Shown: positions 50,785-60,642 of the stretch, piece after piece
Layout of the letters: each line of letters starts with the position of its first letter
How positions within the stretch are numbered: the stretch's first letter is position 1
NCBI GenBank assembly: GCA_964537685.1
Contig: CAZICM010000001.1
Coordinates: 186,001-250,000, forward strand
Direction: 5' to 3'
DNA from: CAZICM01 sp964537685
GTDB lineage: Bacteria > Myxococcota_A > Polyangia > Polyangiales > Polyangiaceae
DNA length: 64,000 bases
Position numbers and translations under genes: made by a program
Notes under the pieces: model-generated
Database searches by the model: none
What the model was told of the DNA's origin: nothing
What the model saw: only the letters and a program-made list of their open reading frames with translations

Positions 50785-51914
50785 ACCACCCTCCGAACAT
50801 AATCCGTATAACTAAAAATCATACGCACCACCTTCTCCGATACATTCGGCACCGCATAATCAGGCGGCAATCTCATCGTGTGCACACTCCCCCGCCCCTG
50901 CGTGCGCAATACCATCAGCGCTTGATGCACGCGCTCCACACTCAGCCCCGTCATCATCACAAAGGCTTCGTCCATCCCCTCCGGCCGCTCATGCGTCTCC
51001 CGCAAATTCAATGCAGGAAAATTTAATATCGATGCCTCTTCCGTTATCGTTCCGCTGTCCGATAATACAAATGCCGCGCTCTTCTGCAGCTTCACATAAT
51101 CAAAAAATCCAAAAGGCTTCTCCAGCCTCACCAACGAATGAAATACCAGTTTCTTTGCCTCTATACGCTTTCGTGTGCGCGGATGCGTCGACACCACTAT
51201 CGGATACCCATATCGCTCAGCAACACTATTGATGATCGAATACAGTTTCCATAAGGAATGATCCGAATCCACATTCTCTTCCCGGTGCGCGCTCACCACC
51301 ACATAGCGCTCCGGTATCAGCGAATGCCTCGAAAGCACCGCCGATGCTTCAATCTTCGGCATCGCGTGCATCAGCACTTCGTACATCGGACTCCCCGTGC
51401 ATAACACCCGATCAGCCGCAAATCCTTCCCTCAATAAATGCTGCCGGCTCAGCGAGCTATAGGTCATGTTGATGTCCGCTATATGATCAACCACCTTCCG
51501 ATTGATTTCTTCAGGCACCCGTTGGTCGTGGGCCCGGTTCCCCGCCTCCATATGAAAAACCGGCACCTTCCGGCGCTTCGCCGCCATCGCCGCTAAACAG
51601 CTATTCGTGTCGCCTAGCACCAAAAACGCATCGGGCGCCTCGCTCTCCAACAGAGGATCGATTTTCGAAAGTATCGCCCCAATCGTCTCCATCGGCGTCT
51701 TGCCCGCCGCCCTCAAAAAATATTTGGGACGCCGTATCTCGAGATCTTCAAAAAAAATCTGATTGAGCTCGTAATCGTGGTTCTGGCCCGTGTGCACCAG
51801 AATATGATCGCAATGCTGATCCAGAGCCGAAAGCACGCGCGATAGGCGGATGAGCTCGGGCCGCGTGCCCACCACCGTCATCACTTTTAATGGTTTTAAA
51901 TCGGACGCTGTCAT
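50772..51914 (-). CDS. wbjD: UDP-N-acetylglucosamine 2-epimerase family, likely UDP-L-FucNAc synthase
   Basis: 380 residues of the non-hydrolysing 2-epimerase family. Conserved pieces are VVGTRPELIRLS, HTGQNHDYE, VLGDTNS, HMEAGNR, HREENVD and SDSGTITEEA. Alone it could be WecB, but it follows the WbjB and WbjC homologues in the same operon (4-bp overlap). The three enzymes together make UDP-N-acetyl-L-fucosamine, so WbjD/CapG is the better call. Confidence 0.87.
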   Translation of the reverse strand: MTASDLKPLKVMTVVGTRPELIRLSRVLSALDQHCDHILVHTGQNHDYELNQIFFEDLEIRRPKYFLRAAGKTPMETIGAILSKIDPLLESEAPDAFLVLGDTNSCLAAMAAKRRKVPVFHMEAGNRAHDQRVPEEINRKVVDHIADINMTYSSLSRQHLLREGFAADRVLCTGSPMYEVLMHAMPKIEASAVLSRHSLIPERYVVVSAHREENVDSDHSLWKLYSIINSVAERYGYPIVVSTHPRTRKRIEAKKLVFHSLVRLEKPFGFFDYVKLQKSAAFVLSDSGTITEEASILNFPALNLRETHERPEGMDEAFVMMTGLSVERVHQALMVLRTQGRGSVHTMRLPPDYAVPNVSEKVVRMIFSYTDYVRRVVWGV

Positions 51915-53053
51915 GTCGGAGCCGTGGATAATCTTACATCCACAGGCTCAGGATAGGTATCGGAATTGTTGGGATCGAAAATCTCATGCGCCCAAAAAAG
52001 TGTTATTAAATCACCACGTTCGGCATAATTCTGAATACTATGGGCATAAAACGTAGGAATATCGATCACACAAGGGTATTGCCCATACACTTGAAAAGAA
52101 TCGCTTCTCGTGCGGAACAGCCTGCGCAGGCGTATATTGCCATCGCCCGAAAGTACGCAAAATCGCTCGACTTTACGTAAATGAAAATGATTTCCCCGCT
52201 CCTTTGCCGGCTTGGTCATTGAAACAAATACCTGGCCCCCATGCTTGGAACGCAGCGATTCAAATAAATCTCCCCGGGGATCGCTGCGCACATTTAACCG
52301 GACAGGCAAATCGTCCATGCTGATATACGATCGGAGTGTATTGTATAAATCCAATTGCATCGGCGATGAAAGATCAGGAATTAAAAAATCCCTCCGGTCG
52401 CGGTCCAGGGCCTGCAATTGATTGAGCAGCGCACTCACCGAAAGCTCTTGGCCCCGCGGCGTCTGCACGCCGGCCGTCTTGTTCAGCAATACATCCATAA
52501 TGCATTGCGCGGCTTGCTGGGCGTGCATCAGCGACAAAATCGAATCCTGATGAATTTCCGGCTGCACTCCCCGCACCAATTGATGGCAAAAGGTCGATAC
52601 CACCGAATTGTAAAAAGGCCGCCCAAATTCGCCGAATATATTAGGAAATACAATCGGTGTGTATATATCGCCGCTCGCATTGCAATACTCTGAAAAATGA
52701 TCGCCCGCTTCGCGCTTGGATTGGCCATAAGGCGTATCCCGCTCAATATGGGTCGACGATGCAAATATCAAATGCCTATTCTTTTTGTTGGATTGCTGGA
52801 GCGCCCGCGTCAGTTTTTTGCTGAGCCAGCGGTTTTCACCGATCAGAATATCGGCTTCGCCGATGATCTGCGCCGCCAAATGCACGATCACATCGCAATC
52901 CGATAGTTTTTCCGCTAAAATGCTTTCATTGTCAAAATCGTCGCGGTTAATGAGAACAATACGTTCAAATTGATCGCGGTAGCGCGCGAATAAAAATGCC
53001 CTGAAATGAAAGCCCAAGAGGCCATTTGCACCGGTAATCGCCAACACAGCCAT
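51911..53053 (-). CDS. wbjC: CapF/WbjC-type reductase with C-terminal cupin
   Basis: 380 residues. The N-terminal NAD-binding fold (AITGANGLLGFHFRAFL) has a Ser-Tyr-Lys-type site (SSTHIERDTPYGQSKREAG). From about residue 250 a cupin domain follows (DPRGDLFESL, RGNHFHLRKVERFCVLSGDG). This two-domain form is characteristic of CapF/WbjC, the second step to UDP-L-FucNAc. It overlaps wbjD by 4 bp. Confidence 0.9.
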   Translation of the reverse strand: MAVLAITGANGLLGFHFRAFLFARYRDQFERIVLINRDDFDNESILAEKLSDCDVIVHLAAQIIGEADILIGENRWLSKKLTRALQQSNKKNRHLIFASSTHIERDTPYGQSKREAGDHFSEYCNASGDIYTPIVFPNIFGEFGRPFYNSVVSTFCHQLVRGVQPEIHQDSILSLMHAQQAAQCIMDVLLNKTAGVQTPRGQELSVSALLNQLQALDRDRRDFLIPDLSSPMQLDLYNTLRSYISMDDLPVRLNVRSDPRGDLFESLRSKHGGQVFVSMTKPAKERGNHFHLRKVERFCVLSGDGNIRLRRLFRTRSDSFQVYGQYPCVIDIPTFYAHSIQNYAERGDLITLFWAHEIFDPNNSDTYPEPVDVRLSTAPT

Positions 53054-53069
53054 AATTCAATAACCCCGC

Positions 53070-54140
53070 TTAGCGCAGCAATTCGCCGTCTTCATCGAGA
53101 ACAGGATCTTGTTCCAGCAGAAGGCCATGCTGGGCAAGCAATTCTTTGGTCTGCTCCGCGCCGAGCAAATCGTCGCCCGAACTGTATTCTTTGTTTAATG
53201 CCCAAGGTTCGCCGGCCCCGGGCTCATTGAGTTCGGGAAGCATGGGAGCAATTGCATAGAATTCGCCCCGTTTTACCGTGCGCCTGGCCTCTTCCTCGGA
53301 AATCAATATTTCATGCATCTTTTCACCAGGCCGGATTCCTGTCAATTGAATCTCAATGGAGCGCCCTCCGATCAGCGCCTTGGCCACATGGGTCATCAGC
53401 GCCGCCGGAACCCGCGGCACAATGGTCTCGCCCGGCTTTGCCTCTTTGAGCGCGCAAAATACCGTGTCCACCGCCCGCTGCAGGCTCAATAAAAAGCGGG
53501 TCATCTCGGGATGCGTGATCGTTACAGGCCCTCCCGATCGAATTTGCTGATGAAACAAAGGAATGACACTTCCCCGCGAAGCCAATACATTGCCATAGCG
53601 AACACATACGAAGCGCGTCTTTGAATTCAATACGTTGGCCACCGTAAAAATGCGCTCCTGAAGCGCCTTCGTCATTCCCATCACATTGACAGGCTTCACG
53701 GCTTTATCGGTGCTCACGCCGATTACCGTTTCAATATCCGAAGGATGCTCGGAAATCGCGCGCACCAGATTCACCGCGCCCATGCAATTGGTTAAAAGCG
53801 CCTGCTCCGGAAAATATTCGCAAGTGGGCACTTGTTTGAGCGCCGCCGCATTCACCACCACATGCGCGCCCCGAATCGCCGAACACACATCCGGATAGCT
53901 TCGGACATCGCCGATTCTAAATTCGAGAACATTTAAAAAGTTCCTATAAATAATCTCATCGGTGCTTCCCTTTTTATGTAAATAGGAAACCCGCATTTCA
54001 TGCTGTTTGGCTTCATCGCGCGAAAGCACAATGATTTTTCTGGGCGTGCCCAATTCGCCGGACAGCAGCCTGCGGACGAGCACTTTTCCCAATGAGCCCG
54101 TTCCGCCCGTAACAACAATGATTTTGTCATGAAGGAGCAT
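53070..54140 (-). CDS. wbjB: UDP-GlcNAc 4,6-dehydratase/5-epimerase (CapE/WbjB type)
   Basis: 356 residues from ATG 54140. TGGTGSLGKVLVRRLL binds NAD(P); the catalytic region has VSTDKAVKPVNVMGMTK (Met in place of Tyr, as in the CapE/FlaA1 type). RPGEKMHEILISEEE is a family signature. The C-terminus (DLLGAEQTKELL) fits CapE/WbjB. First enzyme of UDP-L-FucNAc synthesis, 16 bp before wbjC. Divergent from the glycosyltransferase at 54277. Confidence 0.92.
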   Translation of the reverse strand: MLLHDKIIVVTGGTGSLGKVLVRRLLSGELGTPRKIIVLSRDEAKQHEMRVSYLHKKGSTDEIIYRNFLNVLEFRIGDVRSYPDVCSAIRGAHVVVNAAALKQVPTCEYFPEQALLTNCMGAVNLVRAISEHPSDIETVIGVSTDKAVKPVNVMGMTKALQERIFTVANVLNSKTRFVCVRYGNVLASRGSVIPLFHQQIRSGGPVTITHPEMTRFLLSLQRAVDTVFCALKEAKPGETIVPRVPAALMTHVAKALIGGRSIEIQLTGIRPGEKMHEILISEEEARRTVKRGEFYAIAPMLPELNEPGAGEPWALNKEYSSGDDLLGAEQTKELLAQHGLLLEQDPVLDEDGELLR

Positions 54141-54276
54141 GGTGTGGCACAATGCTGCGCCAAGAGGCGCGTTAGAAAGCTTTGGAGGCCCAATCCAAAG
54201 CGCGGTTATTCTCCGCTGTCAAGCATGATCGTGAGCCTTCTCCCAACTCGCTCCCGATACAATGAATAAATGACGA

Positions 54277-55512
54277 ATGAATGGCAAGAAAATTCTTTTG
54301 ATTTCGCAGCACTACCGGCCCGAGCCCAATTTTATTACGGCGGATGTGGCGGAAGCGCTTTCCAAAGCGGGTTATTCGGTGACGGTGGTGACGGCGCATC
54401 CCAATTATCCGCTGGGCCGCTTTTACGATTCGGTGCATTCGCTGTGGCCCCAAAAATCGCTGGAACAAGGCGTTTGCGTGTGGCGATTGCCCTTTGTACC
54501 CGATCACTCGCATTCAAAGTTCCGCCGCTTCTTGGCTTATGGCTCGTTTACGCTGGCGGCGGCGCTGGGCTCGCCTTTGGTCTGCGCCCGTCCCGATGCC
54601 GTATGGGTGTACAACGCGCCTTTTACGACGGCCGCGGCTTCGCTCTTTTTTCGCTATATCGCGGGGGCGAAGCTTGCGCTGATCAGCCCGGATTTATGGC
54701 CCGAAAGCTTTGAGGCATCGGGCGTCGCCCCGGGAAACACCTTGCTTCAATGGATGTATGCCTATTCGCGCTGGATTCATACGCATGCGGATCTTTTGGT
54801 TGCGACGACGCGGGGAATGAAACAGCGCTATATTAACGATGGAATGGATGAGCATCATCTCCGATTGGTTCCGCTCTGGGTAGAAGGTTCAAAAATTGCC
54901 GATGAACCAAGGGAAAATCTATCCCGGCAGGGCACACCAACGATTGTATATGCAGGAAATCTTGGCCCGGCCCAAGGCTTGGATACGGTGCTGGAGGGAG
55001 CGCTGATTCTGCAAAATGAAGGGATTGCAATTCAATTTGATTTATATGGAACAGGCAGCCAGGAAGAGCATTTAAAACACCGTATTTCTGGGCTGAATAT
55101 AAAGAATGTGGCCCTGAAAGGCCGGGTATCCCAAGAAGAAGCGGTCCAATATTCGAGGTCTGCCGCGGCTCAGCTTGTGCATTTGGTTCCATCGCCTTTG
55201 TTTTCGATGACTGTGCCTTCGAAGCTGGCCTTTTGTATGGCGATGGGCAATCCGATCCTATTGGGAGCTCCAGGAGAGACGGCTGGGATGGCCAAGGAGT
55301 CGGGGGGCGCCATTGTATTTGAACCGGGAGATTCAAAGGATTTTGCGAGAGCTGTCAAAGAATTTTTGGCGCTTTCGGCGGAAGCGCGAAGCGAAATGGG
55401 AAAACGGGCCAGGCTCTATTTTGAAAAAAATTTAAATCCAAATGTTTTGATGGAACAATATATCGAAATGACGCACGGGCTTTTGCGGGGAGACTTTAAT
55501 CGTTCCCGCTAA
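54277..55512 (+). CDS. GT4 glycosyltransferase, WbuB-like (candidate L-FucNAc transferase)
   Basis: 411 residues. N-terminal ISQHYRPEPNFITADVAEAL and C-terminal GT-B region (IVYAGNLGPAQGLDTVLEGA, LYGTGSQEEHL, PSKLAFCMAMGNPILLG) match the WbuB branch of family GT4. WbuB transfers N-acetyl-L-fucosamine, consistent with the neighbouring synthesis genes. Its 3' end overlaps the convergent FkbM gene by 17 bp. Confidence 0.88.
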   Translation: MNGKKILLISQHYRPEPNFITADVAEALSKAGYSVTVVTAHPNYPLGRFYDSVHSLWPQKSLEQGVCVWRLPFVPDHSHSKFRRFLAYGSFTLAAALGSPLVCARPDAVWVYNAPFTTAAASLFFRYIAGAKLALISPDLWPESFEASGVAPGNTLLQWMYAYSRWIHTHADLLVATTRGMKQRYINDGMDEHHLRLVPLWVEGSKIADEPRENLSRQGTPTIVYAGNLGPAQGLDTVLEGALILQNEGIAIQFDLYGTGSQEEHLKHRISGLNIKNVALKGRVSQEEAVQYSRSAAAQLVHLVPSPLFSMTVPSKLAFCMAMGNPILLGAPGETAGMAKESGGAIVFEPGDSKDFARAVKEFLALSAEARSEMGKRARLYFEKNLNPNVLMEQYIEMTHGLLRGDFNRSR

Positions 55513-56434
55513 GGCAAAGCCCTTGGGGAAGAGGCGCTTCGGCCGGCACACACAGAACATCGCAAAATCCTATGGCCCGAGGTCCGGGAAGCGCTTTTAG
55601 GATTGGCGTTCCGCCTTTGAGCAAGCCTGTTTGTTCGTGGACGGTATAAAATCGATAGCGATGATTATAAATTCGTTCCAATTGATCAAAAGTCCCCAGC
55701 CGAAGAGGCGCCATCATATCGGGATTCACTTCCATCAAGACCAGAGGCCGATCCCGGTCCAACAGCTCGCCCATTCCATCGAGCACCGAGCATTCATGGC
55801 CTTCCACGTCGATTTTAATGAGCCGAATAGGGCCTTGAATGCTTCCGCCGGCCGCGAGTTCATCGATGGTCATGCATTCGACTTCGGTGTGAATCAATTC
55901 GGTGCGATGACTCCCAGGAACGGCGGTGGACCAGCCCGGTGTAGGGGAAATAAAGAAGGAAATCGTTCCGCGGTGATCGCTGGCCGCATAGGGGAGAATA
56001 TGAACCCAATGAAATCGATTTTGCTCCATGGTTTGGCGGAGGCGGGGCAAAATAGCCGGGTCGGGTTCTAGGCTATAGACGGCGCCGGCAGGGCCGACGA
56101 GTGACGCGATATGGGCGCTGATATAGCCAAGCTGGGCGCCGATATCGATAACTCTATCGCCGGGCCGGAGTAGGATTTGAAAGAGGCGTATAAATTCGGG
56201 GGAATAGCGGCCATAGAGCATCATCACATCGGAATACTGCCTTGTATCGGCGCAAAGGCGGAATCCGGCGACGGTGGGGCGGAGCTCTAAGCCATGGCCA
56301 AAGATATAAGGCGCGGTGATAAACATCAATCGGGGGATGCCGCGTATGCGCAGCGGAAGGGCGCGCTTGGCGAGGCCGATGGCCATGGGCTGAAGAAGGC
56401 GCTGAAAGGCTTTGGAAATAGGGGTATCGCTCAT
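55496..56434 (-). CDS. FkbM-family methyltransferase
   Basis: 312 residues. S-adenosylmethionine site: VIDIGAQLGYISAHIASLVG, then YSLEPDP. FkbM signatures: ECMTIDEL and LIKIDVEGHECSVLDGM. It probably O-methylates a sugar of the surface polysaccharide. It overlaps the CgeB-like gene by 4 bp. Confidence 0.9.
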   Translation of the reverse strand: MSDTPISKAFQRLLQPMAIGLAKRALPLRIRGIPRLMFITAPYIFGHGLELRPTVAGFRLCADTRQYSDVMMLYGRYSPEFIRLFQILLRPGDRVIDIGAQLGYISAHIASLVGPAGAVYSLEPDPAILPRLRQTMEQNRFHWVHILPYAASDHRGTISFFISPTPGWSTAVPGSHRTELIHTEVECMTIDELAAGGSIQGPIRLIKIDVEGHECSVLDGMGELLDRDRPLVLMEVNPDMMAPLRLGTFDQLERIYNHRYRFYTVHEQTGLLKGGTPILKALPGPRAIGFCDVLCVPAEAPLPQGLCLSGND

Positions 56435-57453
56435 AGGGATATGGATTGAAATAGGCGGCGGAGGCGGTGCTGATAGGTATGTTCGGAGAGGGCGCGCTTG
56501 GCTCCGGCTTCGCGGATGGCGCTCATCTCGCGGGGATATTTTTTTGCCCGCTCAATATGATCCGATAGCTCTTCATAGCTATGAAAAGCCAATACTTCTT
56601 TGCCGGGCTCAAAACATGAAAGCAGTGCGGGGCGGAATTCGACAACATGAAGCCCGCCCGCGCCGGCAATTTCAAAGGCGCGGCAATTGAGCGAATTCCC
56701 TTCGGAAGGATGAAAGGTATTGAGGCAAAGCAGGGCTTCTCCAAAGGCGCGGCTCTTCTGTTCGCGGGTAATATAGGTGCGCCGGTGAAGGCGCCGTATT
56801 TCCGGCAAGGCCCACGAGGGAGGCTGTCCTCCATAGAGTCTGAAGCTATGGCCGTCCTTGAGCAGCCGCGCTACCAAGAGCTGGCGGAACGCATAGAAAT
56901 TACCGGCGATGACAATATCGCTGTGGCTTTGGGTCGCTATGGGCCGGTGCCACGCTGGATTCATCGCTTCATGGAGCAATTCGGTGCGTATACCCAAAAG
57001 GCTTAGCTTCTGAACGGCCTGTTCGTCCTTTAAAAACACTTTATCCCAGCCGGGATTGCATATTCCCCAGCGCCGGCTATTGGCTACGGCATCTCCCCAC
57101 CATAAAATACGCCGCCCGGGCAGGATGCGCGAAAGCTCTTCTAAAATATGGGGATGTATATCCCAGGTGAGCGATAAAAGGATATCGGGACGGCTAGCCT
57201 GGGCCAATGTCAAGAGAGCCCGGTCGGCGCTGCTGGGCCGGTCGCCCATCAGCCTTTCTTCTACGACGCGCAGGGCATAGCGGGGAAATGACCAATAGCG
57301 TTCCTGGGATTGAGGCGCTTCGCTGATTACCCGGTGGCCCATGGATTCAAGCGCCGATTTTACGTTGTCGGCAAAGGTGTCTTCATAGCAGGGGCCGGCC
57401 ACCAGGATTTTATAGGATTTTAATGCGTTTTGTGCGGGTCTGGATGTATCCAT
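56431..57453 (-). CDS. CgeB-like glycosyltransferase (GT-B)
   Basis: 340 residues. The N-terminal Rossmann half has LVAGPCYEDTF and ILLSLTWDIHPHILEEL. The C-terminal half has ERxxE-like EGNSLNCRAFEIAGAGGLHVVEF, typical of the CgeB/DUF3880 group. Probably adds a sugar to the polysaccharide repeat. It lies 6 bp after the Wzy-like gene in the same operon. Confidence 0.82.
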   Translation of the reverse strand: MDTSRPAQNALKSYKILVAGPCYEDTFADNVKSALESMGHRVISEAPQSQERYWSFPRYALRVVEERLMGDRPSSADRALLTLAQASRPDILLSLTWDIHPHILEELSRILPGRRILWWGDAVANSRRWGICNPGWDKVFLKDEQAVQKLSLLGIRTELLHEAMNPAWHRPIATQSHSDIVIAGNFYAFRQLLVARLLKDGHSFRLYGGQPPSWALPEIRRLHRRTYITREQKSRAFGEALLCLNTFHPSEGNSLNCRAFEIAGAGGLHVVEFRPALLSCFEPGKEVLAFHSYEELSDHIERAKKYPREMSAIREAGAKRALSEHTYQHRLRRLFQSISL

Positions 57454-57459
57454 ATCGCG

Positions 57460-58998
57460 TTATCCTGCCCGGGCCGCCCGCTTTGGGATTAAGGTTTGGG
57501 CATAGCGGAAAATCCATATCACCGAACCGATAACAATCGCCCGGTAGACCAGGCTGACCAAGAGCGTTCCCGCCTCGGCCACGTCCACCATCGTCAGGCA
57601 TAGCGAGATATAGAGCACCATCAGCAATCCATCGTTTTTAGGCGCCTCGCCGGATAGCCTCCACAGCGCGCCGATAAAGGCTCCTAAAAACATCAATCCT
57701 AAAATCACCCCGAGCATACCAAAATTCCAATAGAGCTCGCCCACGGCCATCTGTCCCGTGGATGTCGAGACTTCGCGTTCGTTTCTCGCTTGGCCAAGGT
57801 AAAGCGTAAACCACGCGCCCCGGGTTACATTGGGTTTTTCAGGCCAGAAGAAGCGGGGTATAAAGGCATAGGCCAAATAGTCCATCGTTTCTCCATAGCG
57901 AAGGCCGCTGCGTTCGACTTCGCGATAGAGAAAGGCGACGGGCGCCGGTTCAAATTGCCGGGAAAGCAAGGCTTCCACTTGTTCGCCGATATCGACTTCT
58001 TTGGCGCGGTCGCTTAAAAGCACGCGCTGAATGCGTTCGGTTTGATTGGCGCCTTCGCTCCAGTGCAGGTTGCGCGATGCATTGACGACAGGCGCAACGA
58101 TCAATAAATATAGGGCGATCATCGTACCCGATAGCGGGATAAGCCATTTGCGGTAGCGGCGGAAATGGGCGAGGAGCCATAGCGTGGGAAGAAAGCTGTA
58201 CATCAAAGCGGCTTTGGAGCCGGCGCGGGTGCTGACGGCGGCTTCGATGACCGTTCCTATCGCGAGAATAAGCCAAAATCGGATGCGGGGCTTTTCGCCA
58301 TAGGTTAATACATAGACCGATAGGGCCGCGATGGATGCCATCTGAAGCAGGCCCTTGATACCTCCTAAAAATTCAAGGGAGGGGGCGAATAGGCGGGAGA
58401 TGACGCCGATCGTCCATAGGATAATGAGTCCATAGGTGGAAGGGGGTGTGGCCTGGGATTCCCGCGCGAGCTGTTCTTTTGGGGAAAGGAGCGGGCGTAC
58501 CAATTGAATGCCGGCGTGGAGCGCAAAGGAGCCGATAACATAAATAATATAGGCGGCGGCGATATCGTCGGGCTTGAGCACGACGACGGAAAAGTTAATG
58601 CGTTCGCCGTTTTCCACGCGGTTTCCCATATAAATAGCCGATAAGCCCAAGGCATTGGCATACCAAGCGAAGTGATACGAAAGCGGGCCCCAGGCCAGGG
58701 GTGTGCGTTTGGCTTCGATATAGGCCAGGAGCGCGTAAAAGATAAAAACCAGCGCGCCGGCGGCCATGAGTGTGAAGCCTGGATCGTCGCTTAGCCAATG
58801 GAGGGTGAGGCAGAGGAAGATAAGAACGCCATGAACCAATACGGGCGAGAGGCGGTTCCCGAGCGAAGACGCAATGACCTGGTCGCCCGTTCGGGCGGCG
58901 CGCAGGGGGGCAGGCTGGGGATAGGTGGTGGCCACGCGAATAGTTAATCGTTTAGCATGGTTTGGTTGTTTAAGCGGTGGGTTTATGCCTTGTACCAA
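57460..58998 (-). CDS. Wzy-like polysaccharide polymerase (integral membrane)
   Basis: 512 residues with about 12 hydrophobic helices and a large periplasmic-type loop around residues 320-420 (including RSGLRYGETMDYLAYAFIPRFFWPEKP, of the sort seen in oligosaccharide polymerases). No other enzyme motif. Wzy proteins diverge strongly, so the call rests on topology and the flanking Wzx-like and glycosyltransferase genes. Confidence 0.78.
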   Translation of the reverse strand: MVQGINPPLKQPNHAKRLTIRVATTYPQPAPLRAARTGDQVIASSLGNRLSPVLVHGVLIFLCLTLHWLSDDPGFTLMAAGALVFIFYALLAYIEAKRTPLAWGPLSYHFAWYANALGLSAIYMGNRVENGERINFSVVVLKPDDIAAAYIIYVIGSFALHAGIQLVRPLLSPKEQLARESQATPPSTYGLIILWTIGVISRLFAPSLEFLGGIKGLLQMASIAALSVYVLTYGEKPRIRFWLILAIGTVIEAAVSTRAGSKAALMYSFLPTLWLLAHFRRYRKWLIPLSGTMIALYLLIVAPVVNASRNLHWSEGANQTERIQRVLLSDRAKEVDIGEQVEALLSRQFEPAPVAFLYREVERSGLRYGETMDYLAYAFIPRFFWPEKPNVTRGAWFTLYLGQARNEREVSTSTGQMAVGELYWNFGMLGVILGLMFLGAFIGALWRLSGEAPKNDGLLMVLYISLCLTMVDVAEAGTLLVSLVYRAIVIGSVIWIFRYAQTLIPKRAARAG

Positions 58999-59022
58999 AG
59001 GCTGCGGGCTTTGGCAAGCTGT

Positions 59023-60606
59023 TTATGCGAGGCGGGCTTTGATCCGTTCTTTGAGCGTCCGGGCCGATGCGCGCTCCGCCGGGGTGAGCATGATCCATAA
59101 GAGCCATAGCGCGCTAAGCAGGGCTAGGGGTGGAATAAGTATTGTCCATAGCCAGGCCGAGGGTATCAGGCGAACGCATAGCGCGCATAGCGCCGCAGGA
59201 ATGCCAAGGGCAATGGCAATGGTGGGAAGGACTTCGCGGGCATAGCCTGTCCAGGTATCGCCGATGGCTTTGCAGGCGAGGAGCGGCGCGGCCCAGGCGG
59301 TAATCAGGATATCGACAACCAGCGAGCCCAATGCGGCGCCGGCAATGCCATAGCGGGGAACCAGAAGAAAAGCCGCCGCGACCGTGAGCGCCCCGTTGCT
59401 CAGCGATAAGGCGGAGAGTTTGCCCTGATGGCTGATGGCCGAGAGCACGACATAGCCCGTATTCCACACGCTCCATAACAGGGTTTGAGCCAATAAAATC
59501 GATAGAAGTGGAACGTTTAACGATAGGGATCGGAGCGTCCAGGCCGAATAAATCCATTCAAAAATAGGAAACAATACCAAGGTGACGGTGCCCAATAAAA
59601 CACAGCTTAATTTGCTCATGGTACGATGCAATTGAATCATCGGACCGCGTTCGCCTTTGGCGTAGAGCGTGGTGAGTTCGGGCCAACTGGCATTGACCAA
59701 TTGCGTGGCGAGCATGCGGCTAAAATTGGCAAGGGTGCGGTGGGTCGAAAATTGAGCGACAGCGGCGCCTCCAAGCGCGGACTGGATAATCATGATGGTG
59801 CCCTGAACCGCGAGGAATTCCGATACATTGGCCAATAAAAACAAGAGCGAGGGGGCGAGCATCCGGGTGCCTTCGCGCAGGCTTCCGGTGAGGGGCGCCA
59901 GGGAAAACCAGGGTGTGGTGCGGCGCAAATCGATGAGCATGACCGCGCCGAAAAGCAGGGCCCAGCCCAGGCGGACGGCGGTGATTTCAAGGAAGCCTGC
60001 TTGGATGGCGATCAGCGCGATGGGCAGGGCAAAAAATCCAATGCGCTGCAGGGCCGCGATAAGAGAACCCCGGGCGAGGCGGCCCGTGGCGCGGTAGACG
60101 CCCGTGACCGGCCCGAAGGCCACGCCAAAGAGTATTTCCGCGCCGGAAAGAGATAGTATTATCGTCAGAATGGAAGCAGATACGGTTGTAATGCTATACC
60201 ATCGATTGATGGGTAAAAACCATGCAATGAGACTTCCCAGGAGCCACAAGCCCAAAATAAGCGGCCACTGAATGCGCATCGAACTGTGAAGATCGGACAA
60301 AAATGCCCGCTGATCTCCATGCGCGTGATGCGTGGCCATCCGGTTTACGACATGCGCTTGAATGCCTAAATCGCTGAGCGTTAAAAATCCCACGATGGCC
60401 GTGAGGGCAACCCACTCTCCCCATCGGATTGGCCCCCAATATTTAAGGGCAATGGGCACGACCGCGATCTGCCCAAAGACATTCACAAGGGCGATCAGCC
60501 ACAGCGAAACAGCGCCCGCGAAAATGCGCTCCGCCAGCGTATGGCCCTGCTCTGCGGGGTTGCCCGCGCGCCGCCGCGCCGCTCCACTGTCCTTCCAGCA
60601 CATCAT
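59023..60606 (-). CDS. Wzx-like polysaccharide flippase (MATE/MVF superfamily)
   Basis: 527 residues with about 14 membrane helices evenly spread. N-terminal helix AGAVSLWLIALVNVFGQIAVVPIAL followed by YWGPIRWGEWVALTAIVGFL is characteristic of Wzx. The first ATG at 60606 gives a basic tail; an internal start is possible. It would flip lipid-linked repeat units for the Wzy-like protein encoded 24 bp downstream. Confidence 0.85.
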   Translation of the reverse strand: MMCWKDSGAARRRAGNPAEQGHTLAERIFAGAVSLWLIALVNVFGQIAVVPIALKYWGPIRWGEWVALTAIVGFLTLSDLGIQAHVVNRMATHHAHGDQRAFLSDLHSSMRIQWPLILGLWLLGSLIAWFLPINRWYSITTVSASILTIILSLSGAEILFGVAFGPVTGVYRATGRLARGSLIAALQRIGFFALPIALIAIQAGFLEITAVRLGWALLFGAVMLIDLRRTTPWFSLAPLTGSLREGTRMLAPSLLFLLANVSEFLAVQGTIMIIQSALGGAAVAQFSTHRTLANFSRMLATQLVNASWPELTTLYAKGERGPMIQLHRTMSKLSCVLLGTVTLVLFPIFEWIYSAWTLRSLSLNVPLLSILLAQTLLWSVWNTGYVVLSAISHQGKLSALSLSNGALTVAAAFLLVPRYGIAGAALGSLVVDILITAWAAPLLACKAIGDTWTGYAREVLPTIAIALGIPAALCALCVRLIPSAWLWTILIPPLALLSALWLLWIMLTPAERASARTLKERIKARLA

Positions 60607-60642
60607 CTGCCCATGGCCTGCACTCTCGTGTAAGCTCGCCCG

